A stretch of DNA of 64,000 nucleotides, from contig JAFVBB010000014.1 of the NCBI GenBank assembly GCA_017480225.1, positions 62,001 through 126,000 of the forward strand. Direction: 5' to 3'. This stretch comes from Bacteroidales bacterium. GTDB taxonomy: Bacteria; Bacteroidota; Bacteroidia; Bacteroidales; P3. The notes below the pieces were generated by a model. That model was given only the letters and a program-made list of their open reading frames with translations, did no database searches and had not been told where the DNA came from. Positions within the stretch are counted from its first letter, which is position 1, and every line of letters begins with the position of its first letter. Positions 8,197 to 16,273 of this stretch are shown one piece after another. The translations under genes and the position numbers were made by a program.

Positions 8197-10142
8197 GTGT
8201 GGCTGTTGTTTTCGGTCATTGCCAGCCTGACGTGCATCGATGTGCCGCGTCCGGGCTCGCTTTCGGCCCATATGCGGCAGCCGCGCCTGGTCAGGTCGTC
8301 GTGTTTCTTTATTATGTAGCGGCATAGAATGAGGCCGAAGCCGTGCTCGCCGTGTATCTCCCTGTCGGCACGGAAGAGGGCGTCGAGCTGCTCTTGTGTC
8401 ATGCCTTCGCCGGTGTCTGCCACGGTGACCACTGCCATGCCGTCTTCGTCTGCCGCGGCCGCGACGGTGATGCTCCCGTGTGGCGTGTGGCTGATGGCGT
8501 TGGCGAGAAGGTTGCGCAGCAGTATTGTCACCAGCAGGCGGTCGGCGTGAAGCGACAGCGGTGTCGGCTCGAACACCAGGCTCACCCCATCGGCCGGACG
8601 CATCAACTGGCCGCCCACCTCGTCGAACACCTCCTGCAGGCTGAAGCTTGAGGCGTTGAACACCAGCCCTGAGGGTATCGACAGGCGCGTCCAGTTCTTG
8701 ATGTTGTCGAATGTGCGTACCAGCTGGCTGGTGACCTCGCCGCGCAGCTCGGCCGGAAGGCTTTCGTTGCCCAGATAGGCTATGTAGGGACTCACGTCGT
8801 GGCGCAGTACGCTCAGGCAGGTCTCCACGTTGGCTATGCGCTCCACGTCGCGCCGCTTGGCTGCCTCCAGCTGCTGCTTCTCGCAGCGCAGTCGGCGGGT
8901 GTTGCGCCACAGCATGGCCAGCACCGCCAGCAGCAGCACCAGCAGCGCGGTCACCACCGTGGCCGTGGCGCTCATCCACCGGCTGCGCCTGGTGGCGTCG
9001 GCCAGGCTTTGCTGCACGAAGAAGTCCTCCTTCTCGAACTGCGTCACGCGCTCCTGCAGCTCGGCGTGGCGCTCGTACCAGAGGCGCGACTGGTCGGGGC
9101 TGTCGGCCATTCGCGAGCGCAGCAGCACGTCGAAATAGCCCAGCTCCATCTTCGGCGCGGCGAAGGGCTGCCACAGCCCATGGAAACTGCGCCACTCGCC
9201 GAGCACCTGGTGGGCGAAGGCCGTGTCGCCGCAGAGCAGGGCATAGCGTGCGGTGCTCACCGTGCCGCCAAGCATTTGGTAGGGGTCGCCGTAGTCGAAG
9301 AATGCCTGCCGCGCCCGGTCGTAGAGGTCGAGCACGCTGTCGGGCGGCACGGTGCCGGGCAGGCTGCGAAGCGCCAGCGCCATCATCTGCAGCGTGTTGG
9401 CATAGTTGAAGGTGCAGAACGACTGTGGCGAGCGCTCCATTATGCCGAGCGTGGCGTCGCAGTAGTCGAGCGCGTTGTAGCTTTCGCCAGCGCTCTGCCA
9501 GGCGTAGGCCAGGGCGTAGTTGAGAGCCATGTCCTGCGCGTAGTCCACCTTCAGTTCGCCACGGCGGCGCTCCACCTCGTCAATCAGCGTCAGCACGTCG
9601 GCCTGCTTGCCCTCGCGGTAGTGGAAGTTGAGAACCAGCATGATGATGTAGTACTCGGTCTGCGCGTAGTTGTAGAGCAGGTTGTCGCGGCTGCGCGAGA
9701 GTACGCGGCGGCTTGAGATGTCGTAGAGCAGGCGGTAGGAGTCGGCTATGCGGCAGTCGCGTTGCAGCAGCCTTGCCCGCAGCAGGTTGGCAATCAGCTG
9801 CTCGATGCTGCCGTTCTTCATGCCGCGCGTTTGCCGGGCGGCGGTGCGGTCAACCAGGTCAAGGTGGCGCAGCGCCTCCTCGCGGTCGCTTTTCTGGTAG
9901 CAGGCGAAGGCCATGTTGTTGTGCGCGCGCAGCAGTCCGTCGACGTAGCCGGGCAGCGAGTCGGCAATGTAACGCAGGGCGCGCTCGGAGATGGCCAGGC
10001 ACGAGTCGGGCTGGCGGTAGCGGTTCACGAAGGCCTCCTTGTTCAGCCCGTCGGCCACCGAGCGGCGCAGCGGGTCGACGGCTTCGCCCCTGCGGCAGCC
10101 GCACACCAGTGGCAGCATGGTGGCCAGCACGATGATTGTCAT
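8193..10142 (-). CDS. membrane sensor histidine kinase with TPR-like periplasmic domain
   Basis: About 649 residues from the ATG at 10142; a GTG at 10154 would add four. The N-terminus reads MTIIVLATMLPLVCGCRR, a lipoprotein-type or signal sequence. A helical, TPR-like sensor region (about 30-380) follows, then one membrane span (VVTALLVLLLAVLAMLW, about 400), a coiled segment, the phospho-acceptor region CLSVLRHDVSPYIAYL and the HATPase domain (NLLANAISHTPHG, VADTGEGMT, GFGLILCRYIIKKH). This layout resembles Bacteroides kinases carrying DUF5112/DUF5113. The ATG at 10142 is preferred because a -7 box ends only 4 bp before the GTG, which would leave no leader. It is the first gene of the kinase-regulator-antiporter operon. 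Confidence 0.88.
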   Translation of the reverse strand: MTIIVLATMLPLVCGCRRGEAVDPLRRSVADGLNKEAFVNRYRQPDSCLAISERALRYIADSLPGYVDGLLRAHNNMAFACYQKSDREEALRHLDLVDRTAARQTRGMKNGSIEQLIANLLRARLLQRDCRIADSYRLLYDISSRRVLSRSRDNLLYNYAQTEYYIIMLVLNFHYREGKQADVLTLIDEVERRRGELKVDYAQDMALNYALAYAWQSAGESYNALDYCDATLGIMERSPQSFCTFNYANTLQMMALALRSLPGTVPPDSVLDLYDRARQAFFDYGDPYQMLGGTVSTARYALLCGDTAFAHQVLGEWRSFHGLWQPFAAPKMELGYFDVLLRSRMADSPDQSRLWYERHAELQERVTQFEKEDFFVQQSLADATRRSRWMSATATVVTALLVLLLAVLAMLWRNTRRLRCEKQQLEAAKRRDVERIANVETCLSVLRHDVSPYIAYLGNESLPAELRGEVTSQLVRTFDNIKNWTRLSIPSGLVFNASSFSLQEVFDEVGGQLMRPADGVSLVFEPTPLSLHADRLLVTILLRNLLANAISHTPHGSITVAAAADEDGMAVVTVADTGEGMTQEQLDALFRADREIHGEHGFGLILCRYIIKKHDDLTRRGCRIWAESEPGRGTSMHVRLAMTENNSHT

Positions 10143-10157
10143 GACCCGGTTCACGGT

Positions 10158-10165
10158 GCAAAGTT
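10158..10165 (-). promoter_or_regulatory. candidate -7 box of the kinase operon
   Basis: TAACTTTG followed by CACC on the minus strand, 16 bp before the ATG at 10142. It matches TAnnTTTG. No clear -33 TTTG is seen. The mRNA would have a very short leader. Confidence 0.5.
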
Positions 10166-10209
10166 ACGAAAAAAAGACGACGCGCTGGCGGCATGTCGCG
10201 AAAAATATG

Positions 10210-10217
10210 TAACTTTG
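10210..10217 (+). promoter_or_regulatory. candidate -7 box of the radical SAM gene
   Basis: TAACTTTG followed by CGCC on the plus strand, about 98 bp before the ATG at 10315. Together with the box at 10158 it forms back-to-back promoters some 45 bp apart. The -33 element is not evident. Confidence 0.5.
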
Positions 10218-10314
10218 CGCCCTCGAACCGCCGGCCTGCGCGTCTGCACGGCAGTGCAAACCAGGCTTTTGCCCTGCTGCCGCCACGTGCCGCCGGCACA
10301 ACAACCGCCACTCT

Positions 10315-11079
10315 ATGATGAGAGAAGAGACCGTCTTCGGACCCATTTTCAGCCGTCGGCTGGGAAGCTCGCTGGGCATCAACCTGCTGCCCGAAAAAGG
10401 GAAAATATGCAACTTCGACTGCATCTACTGCGAATGTGGATGGAACGCCGACGGGCGCGACGACACCCTCCTGCCCACCGCCGCCAAGGTGCGCGCCGAC
10501 CTTGAGCGGATGCTGCTGAAACTCCGCGCCGAGGGCACCCCGGTAGACAGCATCACCTTCAGCGGCGACGGCGAGCCCACGCTCAACCCCGAGTTCGCGC
10601 TCATAATCGACGACACCCTGGCCCTGCGCGACCTGTATTACCCGCAGGCCAAGGTGAGTGTGTTGAGCAACGCCACGCGGGCTCATCTGCCCGGTGTGCT
10701 GGCTGCTCTGCGGCGTGTGGACAACCCCATCATGAAAATCGACGCCCCCACCGACAGCCTCGCCGCCCTCATCAACCAGCCCGCGCCGGGCTACAGAGTG
10801 GCGCGTGTGGTGGAGGCGCTGCGCGCTTTCGACGGCGACTTTGTGCTGCAGACCTGCTTCCTGCGCTCGCCGCAGTTCGACTCGGCCAGCCCCGAGGTGA
10901 TAGGCCCCATGCTCGACATTGTGCGCACCCTGCGCCCGCGCCAGTGGATGGTCTACACCATCGACCGCCCCACGCCGATGCAGGGCCTTGTGCGCTTCAC
11001 CCCGCAGCAGATGCAGGCCCTGGTGCAGCCTGTGATTGACGAGGGCTTCGACGTGCAGATAAAGGGCGCCACGGCCTGA
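10315..11079 (+). CDS. radical SAM protein
   Basis: A 254-residue protein with the cluster-binding motif CNFDCIYC at about residues 32-39 (CxxxCxxC), a GINLLPEKGKICNF lead-in, and the SAM-binding GDGEP segment (ITFSGDGEPTLNPEF). A later block, VSVLSNAT, also fits. It is short, with no extra Fe-S or SPASM domain. The best match by pattern is the group of small radical SAM proteins annotated as wybutosine-like or pyruvate-formate-lyase activase-like; the substrate is unknown. It is a single gene between a divergent promoter region and a strong terminator. Confidence 0.9.
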   Translation: MMREETVFGPIFSRRLGSSLGINLLPEKGKICNFDCIYCECGWNADGRDDTLLPTAAKVRADLERMLLKLRAEGTPVDSITFSGDGEPTLNPEFALIIDDTLALRDLYYPQAKVSVLSNATRAHLPGVLAALRRVDNPIMKIDAPTDSLAALINQPAPGYRVARVVEALRAFDGDFVLQTCFLRSPQFDSASPEVIGPMLDIVRTLRPRQWMVYTIDRPTPMQGLVRFTPQQMQALVQPVIDEGFDVQIKGATA

Positions 11080-11110
11080 CGCCCCGCCCCGCGAGCCACA
11101 TTCCGGCCAC

Positions 11111-11155
11111 CAAATCCCCGTCCGCCACAAATAGGCGGGCGGGGATTTGTCTTTT
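11111..11155 (+). terminator. intrinsic terminator after the radical SAM gene
   Basis: CAAATCCCCGTCCGCC and GGCGGGCGGGGATTTG form a 16-bp stem (one G-U pair) with a 6-nt loop, followed by TCTTTTTTG. Confidence 0.85.
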
Positions 11156-11276
11156 TTGTGTCAAAATATGCCCAATACATTGCAGGCCAGTTTTTTATGT
11201 GTGCTGGAGGACTTGTTTGCGCGTGGTTGATTTTTATCCCCTGCATAACTAACTGTAAAACAGCGTCAAGGATAGA

Positions 11277-11390
11277 CCAACTCCTACTCAACTCCTACTC
11301 ATCGCCTACCCAACGCCTTGTCAACACCTGCATTTGTAGGCGATGGGCAGGTGTTGGTTACTCGTTGGCATGTGGTTGTCACGGTCTTGA
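11277..11390. repeat. 11-bp unit inverted array, group B copy 2
   Basis: The left units are CCAACTCCTAC, TCAACTCCTAC, TCATCGCCTAC, CCAACGCCTTG and TCAACACCTGC (11277-11331). After ATTT come the inverted units GTAGGCGATGG, GCAGGTGTTGG, TTACTCGTTGG, CATGTGGTTGT and CACGGTCTTGA (11336-11390). ATCGCCTAC pairs with GTAGGCGAT over 9 bp. About 60 bases from 11270 are almost identical to the copy at 38511, showing recent common origin of the two loci. Confidence 0.88.
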
Positions 11391-11486
11391 GGCTGGCGGC
11401 GCACTTTTTTTTTGCCCCCACGCAATAAAAAATGTATTGCGCTGTTCTATGGTTGTCGATTGAAGTAAAACAAAACAGACTATACG

Positions 11487-12236
11487 ATGAAAAGGATTGT
11501 TACTGTGGCGGCTGCCATGCTTATTGCCCTGGGCGGCGCGGTGGCGCAGAATTCGTTCAAGGGTGTTGTGAAGTACAATGTTGAGTCGACCGGCTCGGTG
11601 GCCGTCGACCTGCCCGATGCCGCCCGCGTGGCCGAGATCAAGGTCTCCGGCGACGACATGTACACCAAGAGCCCCATCTTCTGCAGTGGCATGACCGAGG
11701 CAGTGCTGGTGCAGGGCATGACCATGACCAACTGCATGAACCTCAGTAACCTGCTGGGCTATCTGCGCTCAGAGGGCAACGAGTTCACCTACGAGGGTTC
11801 GGGCAAGCTGCTTGTGAAGAACACCTCGAAGGAGAGCGACTTCGACAGCCTTGCCATCAAGGACGAGGAGCCCGGCCACTTCTACTATGAGTATGTCGAC
11901 GGCGAGACGATGCAGATAGCTGGCGTCACCGCCCGCAAGCTGATCCGCCATCAGTTCGACGACGAGGGCAAGGACCACCAGATGGTGATGTGGTACAGCA
12001 GCGAGATAGGCCCCGGCCTCAACCTGCTCTTCGGCGGCATCAAGGGTATGCCCCTGCAGTGCACCGTCGAGGTTGGCGAGGATCGCGCCATCACCTACAC
12101 CGCCGTCGAGATTGTGAAGGGCAAGGTGAAGGAGAGCGACTTCCTGCTCCCTGCCGGCTACGAGACCCTCGGCGACGAGGACTTGGAGACCCTCTTCGGC
12201 GAAATCAACGACGCAATCGAACTGATGCAGGATTGA
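11487..12236 (+). CDS. secreted GLPGLI/DUF4412-like protein
   Basis: A 249-residue protein with a signal peptide (MKRIVTVAAAMLIALGGAVA, cleavage after AQ or nearby). The mature part is a series of beta strands: FKGVVKYNVESTG, HFYYEYVDGETMQIAGVTARKLI, HQMVMWYSSEIGPG, and IKGMPLQCTVEVG. These resemble the DUF4412 and GLPGLI families, which are periplasmic or surface beta-sheet proteins of unknown function found mainly in Bacteroidota. The N-terminal tract has two Met-rich, Cys-containing stretches. The gene stands alone after a repeat array and ends 132 bp before ftsK. Confidence 0.72.
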   Translation: MKRIVTVAAAMLIALGGAVAQNSFKGVVKYNVESTGSVAVDLPDAARVAEIKVSGDDMYTKSPIFCSGMTEAVLVQGMTMTNCMNLSNLLGYLRSEGNEFTYEGSGKLLVKNTSKESDFDSLAIKDEEPGHFYYEYVDGETMQIAGVTARKLIRHQFDDEGKDHQMVMWYSSEIGPGLNLLFGGIKGMPLQCTVEVGEDRAITYTAVEIVKGKVKESDFLLPAGYETLGDEDLETLFGEINDAIELMQD

Positions 12237-12367
12237 CCGTCGGCCAGCGTCCCGCGCCGCCCCGCCGCTCCCTGCCGTGCACAACGGCCGGGTGTGTGTG
12301 CGGTGTGGCGCAGGGTGCGCCGCGACAGTGTGTCCTGCGTTGCAACTACACTCAACTCATTTGACCA

Positions 12368-14875
12368 GTGGCCGCCACAAAGAAGAAAAAGAAAAGCGCC
12401 AAGACTAAAGGCAAGCCCGCCCGCGGCAAGCAAGGGGGCGGCTTTGCCGCTTTCATTCGCAGCAAGAACTTCGCCCGCGTGCGCGGTGCGGTGTATGTGC
12501 TGTTCTCCATCTTCCTGCTCATCAGCATGGTGGGGTTCTACGCCACGTCGGCACGTGGCGGATGGATGGGGGCCGCAGGCTTCGCCTTGGCCGAGTTTTT
12601 CACCACGCGGCTGTTCGGCATAGCCAGCGTTGGCGTGGCTCTGCTTTTCTTCGTCTACGGCATGAAGCTTTGCGACGTCGAGGTGATGCCCTGGTGGAAG
12701 ACCTTCGGCTGCTCGCTGTTCTGGATGATGTGGGTCTCGCTCACGCTGGGCTACATCGGCGGGGCTTGGGTGCGCAGTGCCGATTTCGACATCTATGCCG
12801 GCATAGGTCTTCGGCTGGCACAGCCGCTCGACCGGCTGTTCGGCTGGTGGACGCTGGTGCTTCTTTTCTTTGTGGCCATTGTGTTCCTGGTGCTGGTGCA
12901 CAAGATGGAGCTGCCGCGCGTCAGGCTGCCAAAGGTCGACCTGGGCCGTGCGGTGCGCAGTGTGGAGGCCGGTATAGAGAAGGCCGTCACCGACGACGCA
13001 CCGGAGAAGGCTTCGCCGCGTGCGGCAAAGGTGGCCGAGGCCGCGCCTGAGCCGGTCAGGACGGCAGACGACGATGCCATCTTCGACCAGGAGGCACAGC
13101 GGCTGTTCGCCGGGCAGGGCGAAACAACGGAGCCACCGGTCGACGACGAGCCTCCTTTCGACATTGACGCCGAGTTTGAGCGCGTGAACGACGCCGCGCG
13201 TCAGGAACAGCCCGCCCCGCAAGAGATCAGTTTCACCATTGAGGGAGAAACCGATGCCGACACCGGTCAGTCGCAGCAGGAACAGCAGGACGATGCCGCG
13301 AACCAGCCTGCCGACGACGTGGAGGAGGACCTCGAACCCGACGACTACCGTCGCCACTATGGCGTGGATGAGCCCTACGACCCGCACCTCGACTTGTCTG
13401 ACTACCAGATGCCCACCACCGCGCTGCTCGACGACAGCGAGCAGAACAATGTCCGCGTCACCAAGGAGGAGCTGGTGGCCAACAAGGATCGGATTGTGCA
13501 GACCCTGCGCGACTACGGCATAGAGATTATAGAAATCTCCGCCCAGCCCGGCCCCACCGTGACGCTCTACAAGATCAAGCCCGCCCCGGGCATACGCATC
13601 AGCAAGATCAAGGGGCTGGAGAACGACATCGCGCTCTCGCTGGCCGCGCTTGGCATTCGCATCATCGCCCCCATACCGGGCGAGAGCAACATCGGCATCG
13701 AGGTGCCAAACGCCAAGCCTCAGATTGTGAGCATGAAAACCATGCTTGAGAGCGACGCTTTCCGCAATGCCAAAATGGAGTTGCCGATTGCTTTCGGCAA
13801 GACCATCAGCAACGAGTGTTTCGTCACCGACCTGGCCAAGATGCCCCACCTGCTCATGGCCGGTGCCACTGGCACTGGCAAGTCGGTGGGTCTCAACGCT
13901 GTGCTGGCCTCGCTGCTCTACAAGAAGCACCCCTCCGAGCTGAAACTGGTGCTGGTTGACCCGAAGAAGGTCGAGTTTTCGCTCTATTCCGCCCTCGACC
14001 GCCACTATCTGGCCAAGATGCCCGATGAGGAGGAGGCTGTAATCACCGACGTGAAGAAGGTGGTGCGCACACTCAATTCCCTCTGCATAGAGATGGACAC
14101 TCGCTACGACTTGCTCAAGCAGGCCAAGGTGCGCAAGATCACCGAGTACAACGAGAAGTTCTGCAAGCGGATGCTCAACCCTGCCAACGGTCACCGCTAC
14201 CTGCCCTATATCGTGGTTGTTATCGACGAGTTCGGCGACCTTATCATGACTGCTGGCAAGGAGGTGGAACTGCCCATCGCGCGCCTGGCGCAGCTGGCTC
14301 GTGCTGTGGGCATACACCTGATTATTGCAACCCAACGCCCGACGACAAACATCATCACTGGCACCATCAAGGCTAACTTCCCAGCCCGTGTCGCGTTCCG
14401 AGTCACCAGCGGCATAGACAGCAAGACTATCCTCGACACCGGCGGGGCGCAACAGCTGATTGGCCGTGGCGACATGCTCATCTCGTTGGCAGGTAAGGAC
14501 ATGATCCGCCTGCAGTGCGCCCTTATTGACACCCCTGAGATTGAGCGGCTGGTGAAATGTATTGGCGACCAGCGCGGCTATCCCGAAGGGTTCGAGTTGC
14601 CCGAGTACCTCGACGAGAACGAGGAGCCTAACAAGGAGTTCGACGCCAAGAGCAAGGACGAGTACTTCAACGACGCGGCGCGGTTGGTGGTGAGCAGCCA
14701 GTTTGGCAGCACGTCGCTCCTTCAGCGCAAGCTGCAGCTGGGCTACAACCGTGCCGGGCGCATCATCGACCAGTTGGAGGCTGCCGGAATAGTGGGTCCG
14801 AGCAACGGCTCCAAGCCGCGTGATGTGCTGATACACGACGAGGTGACCCTCGAAGAATTGTTGAGAACACTGTAA
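12368..14875 (+). CDS. ftsK: DNA translocase FtsK/SpoIIIE
   Basis: An 835-residue DNA pump acting at the division septum in chromosome-dimer resolution and segregation. The start is a GTG at 12368, giving a Lys-rich N-terminus. Four membrane spans lie between residues 38 and 180. A long acidic and Gln-rich linker (about 190-350) leads to the motor, which has an alpha domain (ITKEELVANKDRIVQTL), Walker A GATGTGKS at about residue 498, Walker B VVVIDEFGDLIM at about 614, and LIIATQRPTTNIITG. The C-terminal gamma winged helix (about 770-835, LQLGYNRAGRIIDQLEAAGI) binds polar orienting sequences. Length is typical for the phylum. It is followed after 12 bp by small lipoprotein genes. Confidence 0.97.
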   Translation: MAATKKKKKSAKTKGKPARGKQGGGFAAFIRSKNFARVRGAVYVLFSIFLLISMVGFYATSARGGWMGAAGFALAEFFTTRLFGIASVGVALLFFVYGMKLCDVEVMPWWKTFGCSLFWMMWVSLTLGYIGGAWVRSADFDIYAGIGLRLAQPLDRLFGWWTLVLLFFVAIVFLVLVHKMELPRVRLPKVDLGRAVRSVEAGIEKAVTDDAPEKASPRAAKVAEAAPEPVRTADDDAIFDQEAQRLFAGQGETTEPPVDDEPPFDIDAEFERVNDAARQEQPAPQEISFTIEGETDADTGQSQQEQQDDAANQPADDVEEDLEPDDYRRHYGVDEPYDPHLDLSDYQMPTTALLDDSEQNNVRVTKEELVANKDRIVQTLRDYGIEIIEISAQPGPTVTLYKIKPAPGIRISKIKGLENDIALSLAALGIRIIAPIPGESNIGIEVPNAKPQIVSMKTMLESDAFRNAKMELPIAFGKTISNECFVTDLAKMPHLLMAGATGTGKSVGLNAVLASLLYKKHPSELKLVLVDPKKVEFSLYSALDRHYLAKMPDEEEAVITDVKKVVRTLNSLCIEMDTRYDLLKQAKVRKITEYNEKFCKRMLNPANGHRYLPYIVVVIDEFGDLIMTAGKEVELPIARLAQLARAVGIHLIIATQRPTTNIITGTIKANFPARVAFRVTSGIDSKTILDTGGAQQLIGRGDMLISLAGKDMIRLQCALIDTPEIERLVKCIGDQRGYPEGFELPEYLDENEEPNKEFDAKSKDEYFNDAARLVVSSQFGSTSLLQRKLQLGYNRAGRIIDQLEAAGIVGPSNGSKPRDVLIHDEVTLEELLRTL

Positions 14876-14887
14876 ACCAGATATGCA

Positions 14888-15145
14888 ATGAGGAATAATA
14901 AACGCAACGTAGTGCTTGTGGCTGCCGCCGCGGCGATGCTTTTTGTGCCGACGGCATGCGACAAGGCAAAGACCTGCCGCTGCTCAGTGCTCGGCACCAA
15001 CAAGGTGCGTATCATCAAGATTGACGACGGCCAGTGCGAGGCTTTGCGGGTATACCGCTACCACGACATTGTCGATTCTGCCAAGGTCGATTCGCTGCTG
15101 TGCACAGACTACGAGTTTGCAATAGACTCCATCTTCAACGAGTAG
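14888..15145 (+). CDS. small cysteine-bearing lipoprotein
   Basis: An 85-residue protein with a basic start (MRNNKRN), a hydrophobic run and a lipobox ending TAC at about residue 24, so probably lipid-anchored. The mature part is 61 residues and contains CRC near its start, then two more cysteines (GQCEAL and LLCTDY). It resembles the next protein in layout (lipobox, CxC, central Cys, VKC/LLC-x-D-Y near the end), so the two genes are probably a diverged tandem pair. Function is unknown. The neighbouring MauE-thioredoxin protein suggests a redox context. Confidence 0.7.
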   Translation: MRNNKRNVVLVAAAAAMLFVPTACDKAKTCRCSVLGTNKVRIIKIDDGQCEALRVYRYHDIVDSAKVDSLLCTDYEFAIDSIFNE

Positions 15146-15150
15146 ACGCC

Positions 15151-15417
15151 ATGAGAAAAAGAATGATTATCCCGGCCTTTGCGGCCATTGCCTTGATGGC
15201 TACGGCATGTGCCGACAAAGAGCACCAGTGCAAGTGTGTCCCCGAGGATGGTGACGACAGCCGCCTGGAGATTTTGTTTGTTGGCTCCGGTGTGAAATGC
15301 GAGGATATTACCGAGACTGCCTTCGAGGAGCGCTATGTCGCCGATGATGGCTCCCACTCGCTGCGTCGCTACGATGTGCACAAGGTGAAGTGCCGTGACT
15401 ACCGACTGCACGACTAA
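15151..15417 (+). CDS. small cysteine-bearing lipoprotein, paralogue of the upstream gene
   Basis: An 88-residue protein starting at the ATG at 15151, with a lipobox ending TAC at about residue 20, then CKC, VKCEDI and VKCRDYRLHD. It shares with the preceding protein the order signal, CxC, central Cys, and a Cys-x-D-Y ending. It begins 5 bp after the upstream stop and overlaps the start of the MauE-thioredoxin gene by 23 bp, so the three genes are likely one transcription unit. No known family is recognised. Confidence 0.7.
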   Translation: MRKRMIIPAFAAIALMATACADKEHQCKCVPEDGDDSRLEILFVGSGVKCEDITETAFEERYVADDGSHSLRRYDVHKVKCRDYRLHD

Positions 15418-16273
15418 CCGCTTGAGGCGTGTGGCTGCCTTGACGCTGCGCCTGTTGCTGGGAGGTCTGTTCCTGGTGTCGGGCGCGGCGAAGCTTTTTG
15501 CCATCGACGATTTTGAGTTGTATCTTTTCAGCTACGGTTTCCTGTCGCTTAATTTCTGTTTCATTGTGGCGCGCCTTTGTATCGGGGCCGAGTTTCTGCT
15601 TGGAGGACTGTTGCTGGCGGGCTGGTGGAGCCGATGGGTAGACCTCGCGGCCGTTCTCATCCTTTGTGCCTTCTCTGTATTCCTTTGCTATGCAGCCTTG
15701 ATTGGCCGAACCGATTCGTGCAACTGCATGGGTAGGCTGGCTTCAATGCCGCCGTCGGTGTCACTGCTCAAGAATGCGGTGCTGCTTGTGCTGCTGCTTG
15801 TGCTGGCGCGATTGCAGGGCAGTGGTGATGGCAATGGCGGCGGCAGGTTCCGCGTGTGGCTGGGGGCAGCCATGTGTGTGGTGGCATTTGTGGTGCCATT
15901 CGTGGTGTCTGTGCCCGACAACTGGCTCTATGGTGCTGATGATGCGCCTTACGACAAGGAGTTGTTCGCGCAGTTTGTGGAGGATGAACATCTTGGTGAG
16001 GGCACGCAACTGGTGGCTTTTCTCACTCCTGGGTGCCCCTATTGCCGCATGTCGCGCGAGAAGCTGGCTTCTATTCAGAAGCGTAACCACCTCGATGAGA
16101 GTCGTATGCACTACTACGAGCCCGACGACATCGGTGTGTACATGTTCTTCAAAATCACACAGGGCATGAGGCCTTTTATACTGCTCGTCGACAACGGTTC
16201 GGTGGTGGCTACCTACCACTACCGTAACATCAGTGAGCGGCAACTGACTCGTTATCTGCGTGTCTCAAAATAG
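15395..16273 (+). CDS. MauE/DoxX-like membrane protein fused to a thioredoxin-fold domain
   Basis: A 292-residue protein. Residues 10-140 hold four hydrophobic helices of the MauE/DoxX type (LRLLLGGLFLVSGAAKLF is the first) with a Cys pair in DSCNCMGRL. A fifth span follows at about 155-172. The C-terminal part (about 195-290) has a thioredoxin-like active site, TPGCPYCRMSREKL. Such fusions pass reducing or oxidising equivalents across the inner membrane. The proposed start is a GTG at 15395; a TTG at 15422 is also possible. It overlaps the end of the Cas4-like gene on the other strand by 9 bp. The two upstream Cys-bearing lipoproteins are plausible partners, but this is inference. Confidence 0.82.
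   Translation: MTTDCTTNRLRRVAALTLRLLLGGLFLVSGAAKLFAIDDFELYLFSYGFLSLNFCFIVARLCIGAEFLLGGLLLAGWWSRWVDLAAVLILCAFSVFLCYAALIGRTDSCNCMGRLASMPPSVSLLKNAVLLVLLLVLARLQGSGDGNGGGRFRVWLGAAMCVVAFVVPFVVSVPDNWLYGADDAPYDKELFAQFVEDEHLGEGTQLVAFLTPGCPYCRMSREKLASIQKRNHLDESRMHYYEPDDIGVYMFFKITQGMRPFILLVDNGSVVATYHYRNISERQLTRYLRVSK

Larger units (their letters stand above)
11080..11486. other. 407-bp intergenic region with terminator and group B array
   Basis: The region contains the radical SAM gene terminator (11111-11155) and then the group B repeat array (11277-11390) with the outer motif CTGTAAAACAGCG starting at 11253. No protein-like open frame is seen. Confidence 0.7.

Noticed and set aside
12158..14836. 892-residue minus-strand frame antisense to ftsK
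   Set aside because: The plus strand carries a full FtsK with all motifs; the antisense frame has low-complexity His, Leu and Val composition typical of GC-rich shadows.
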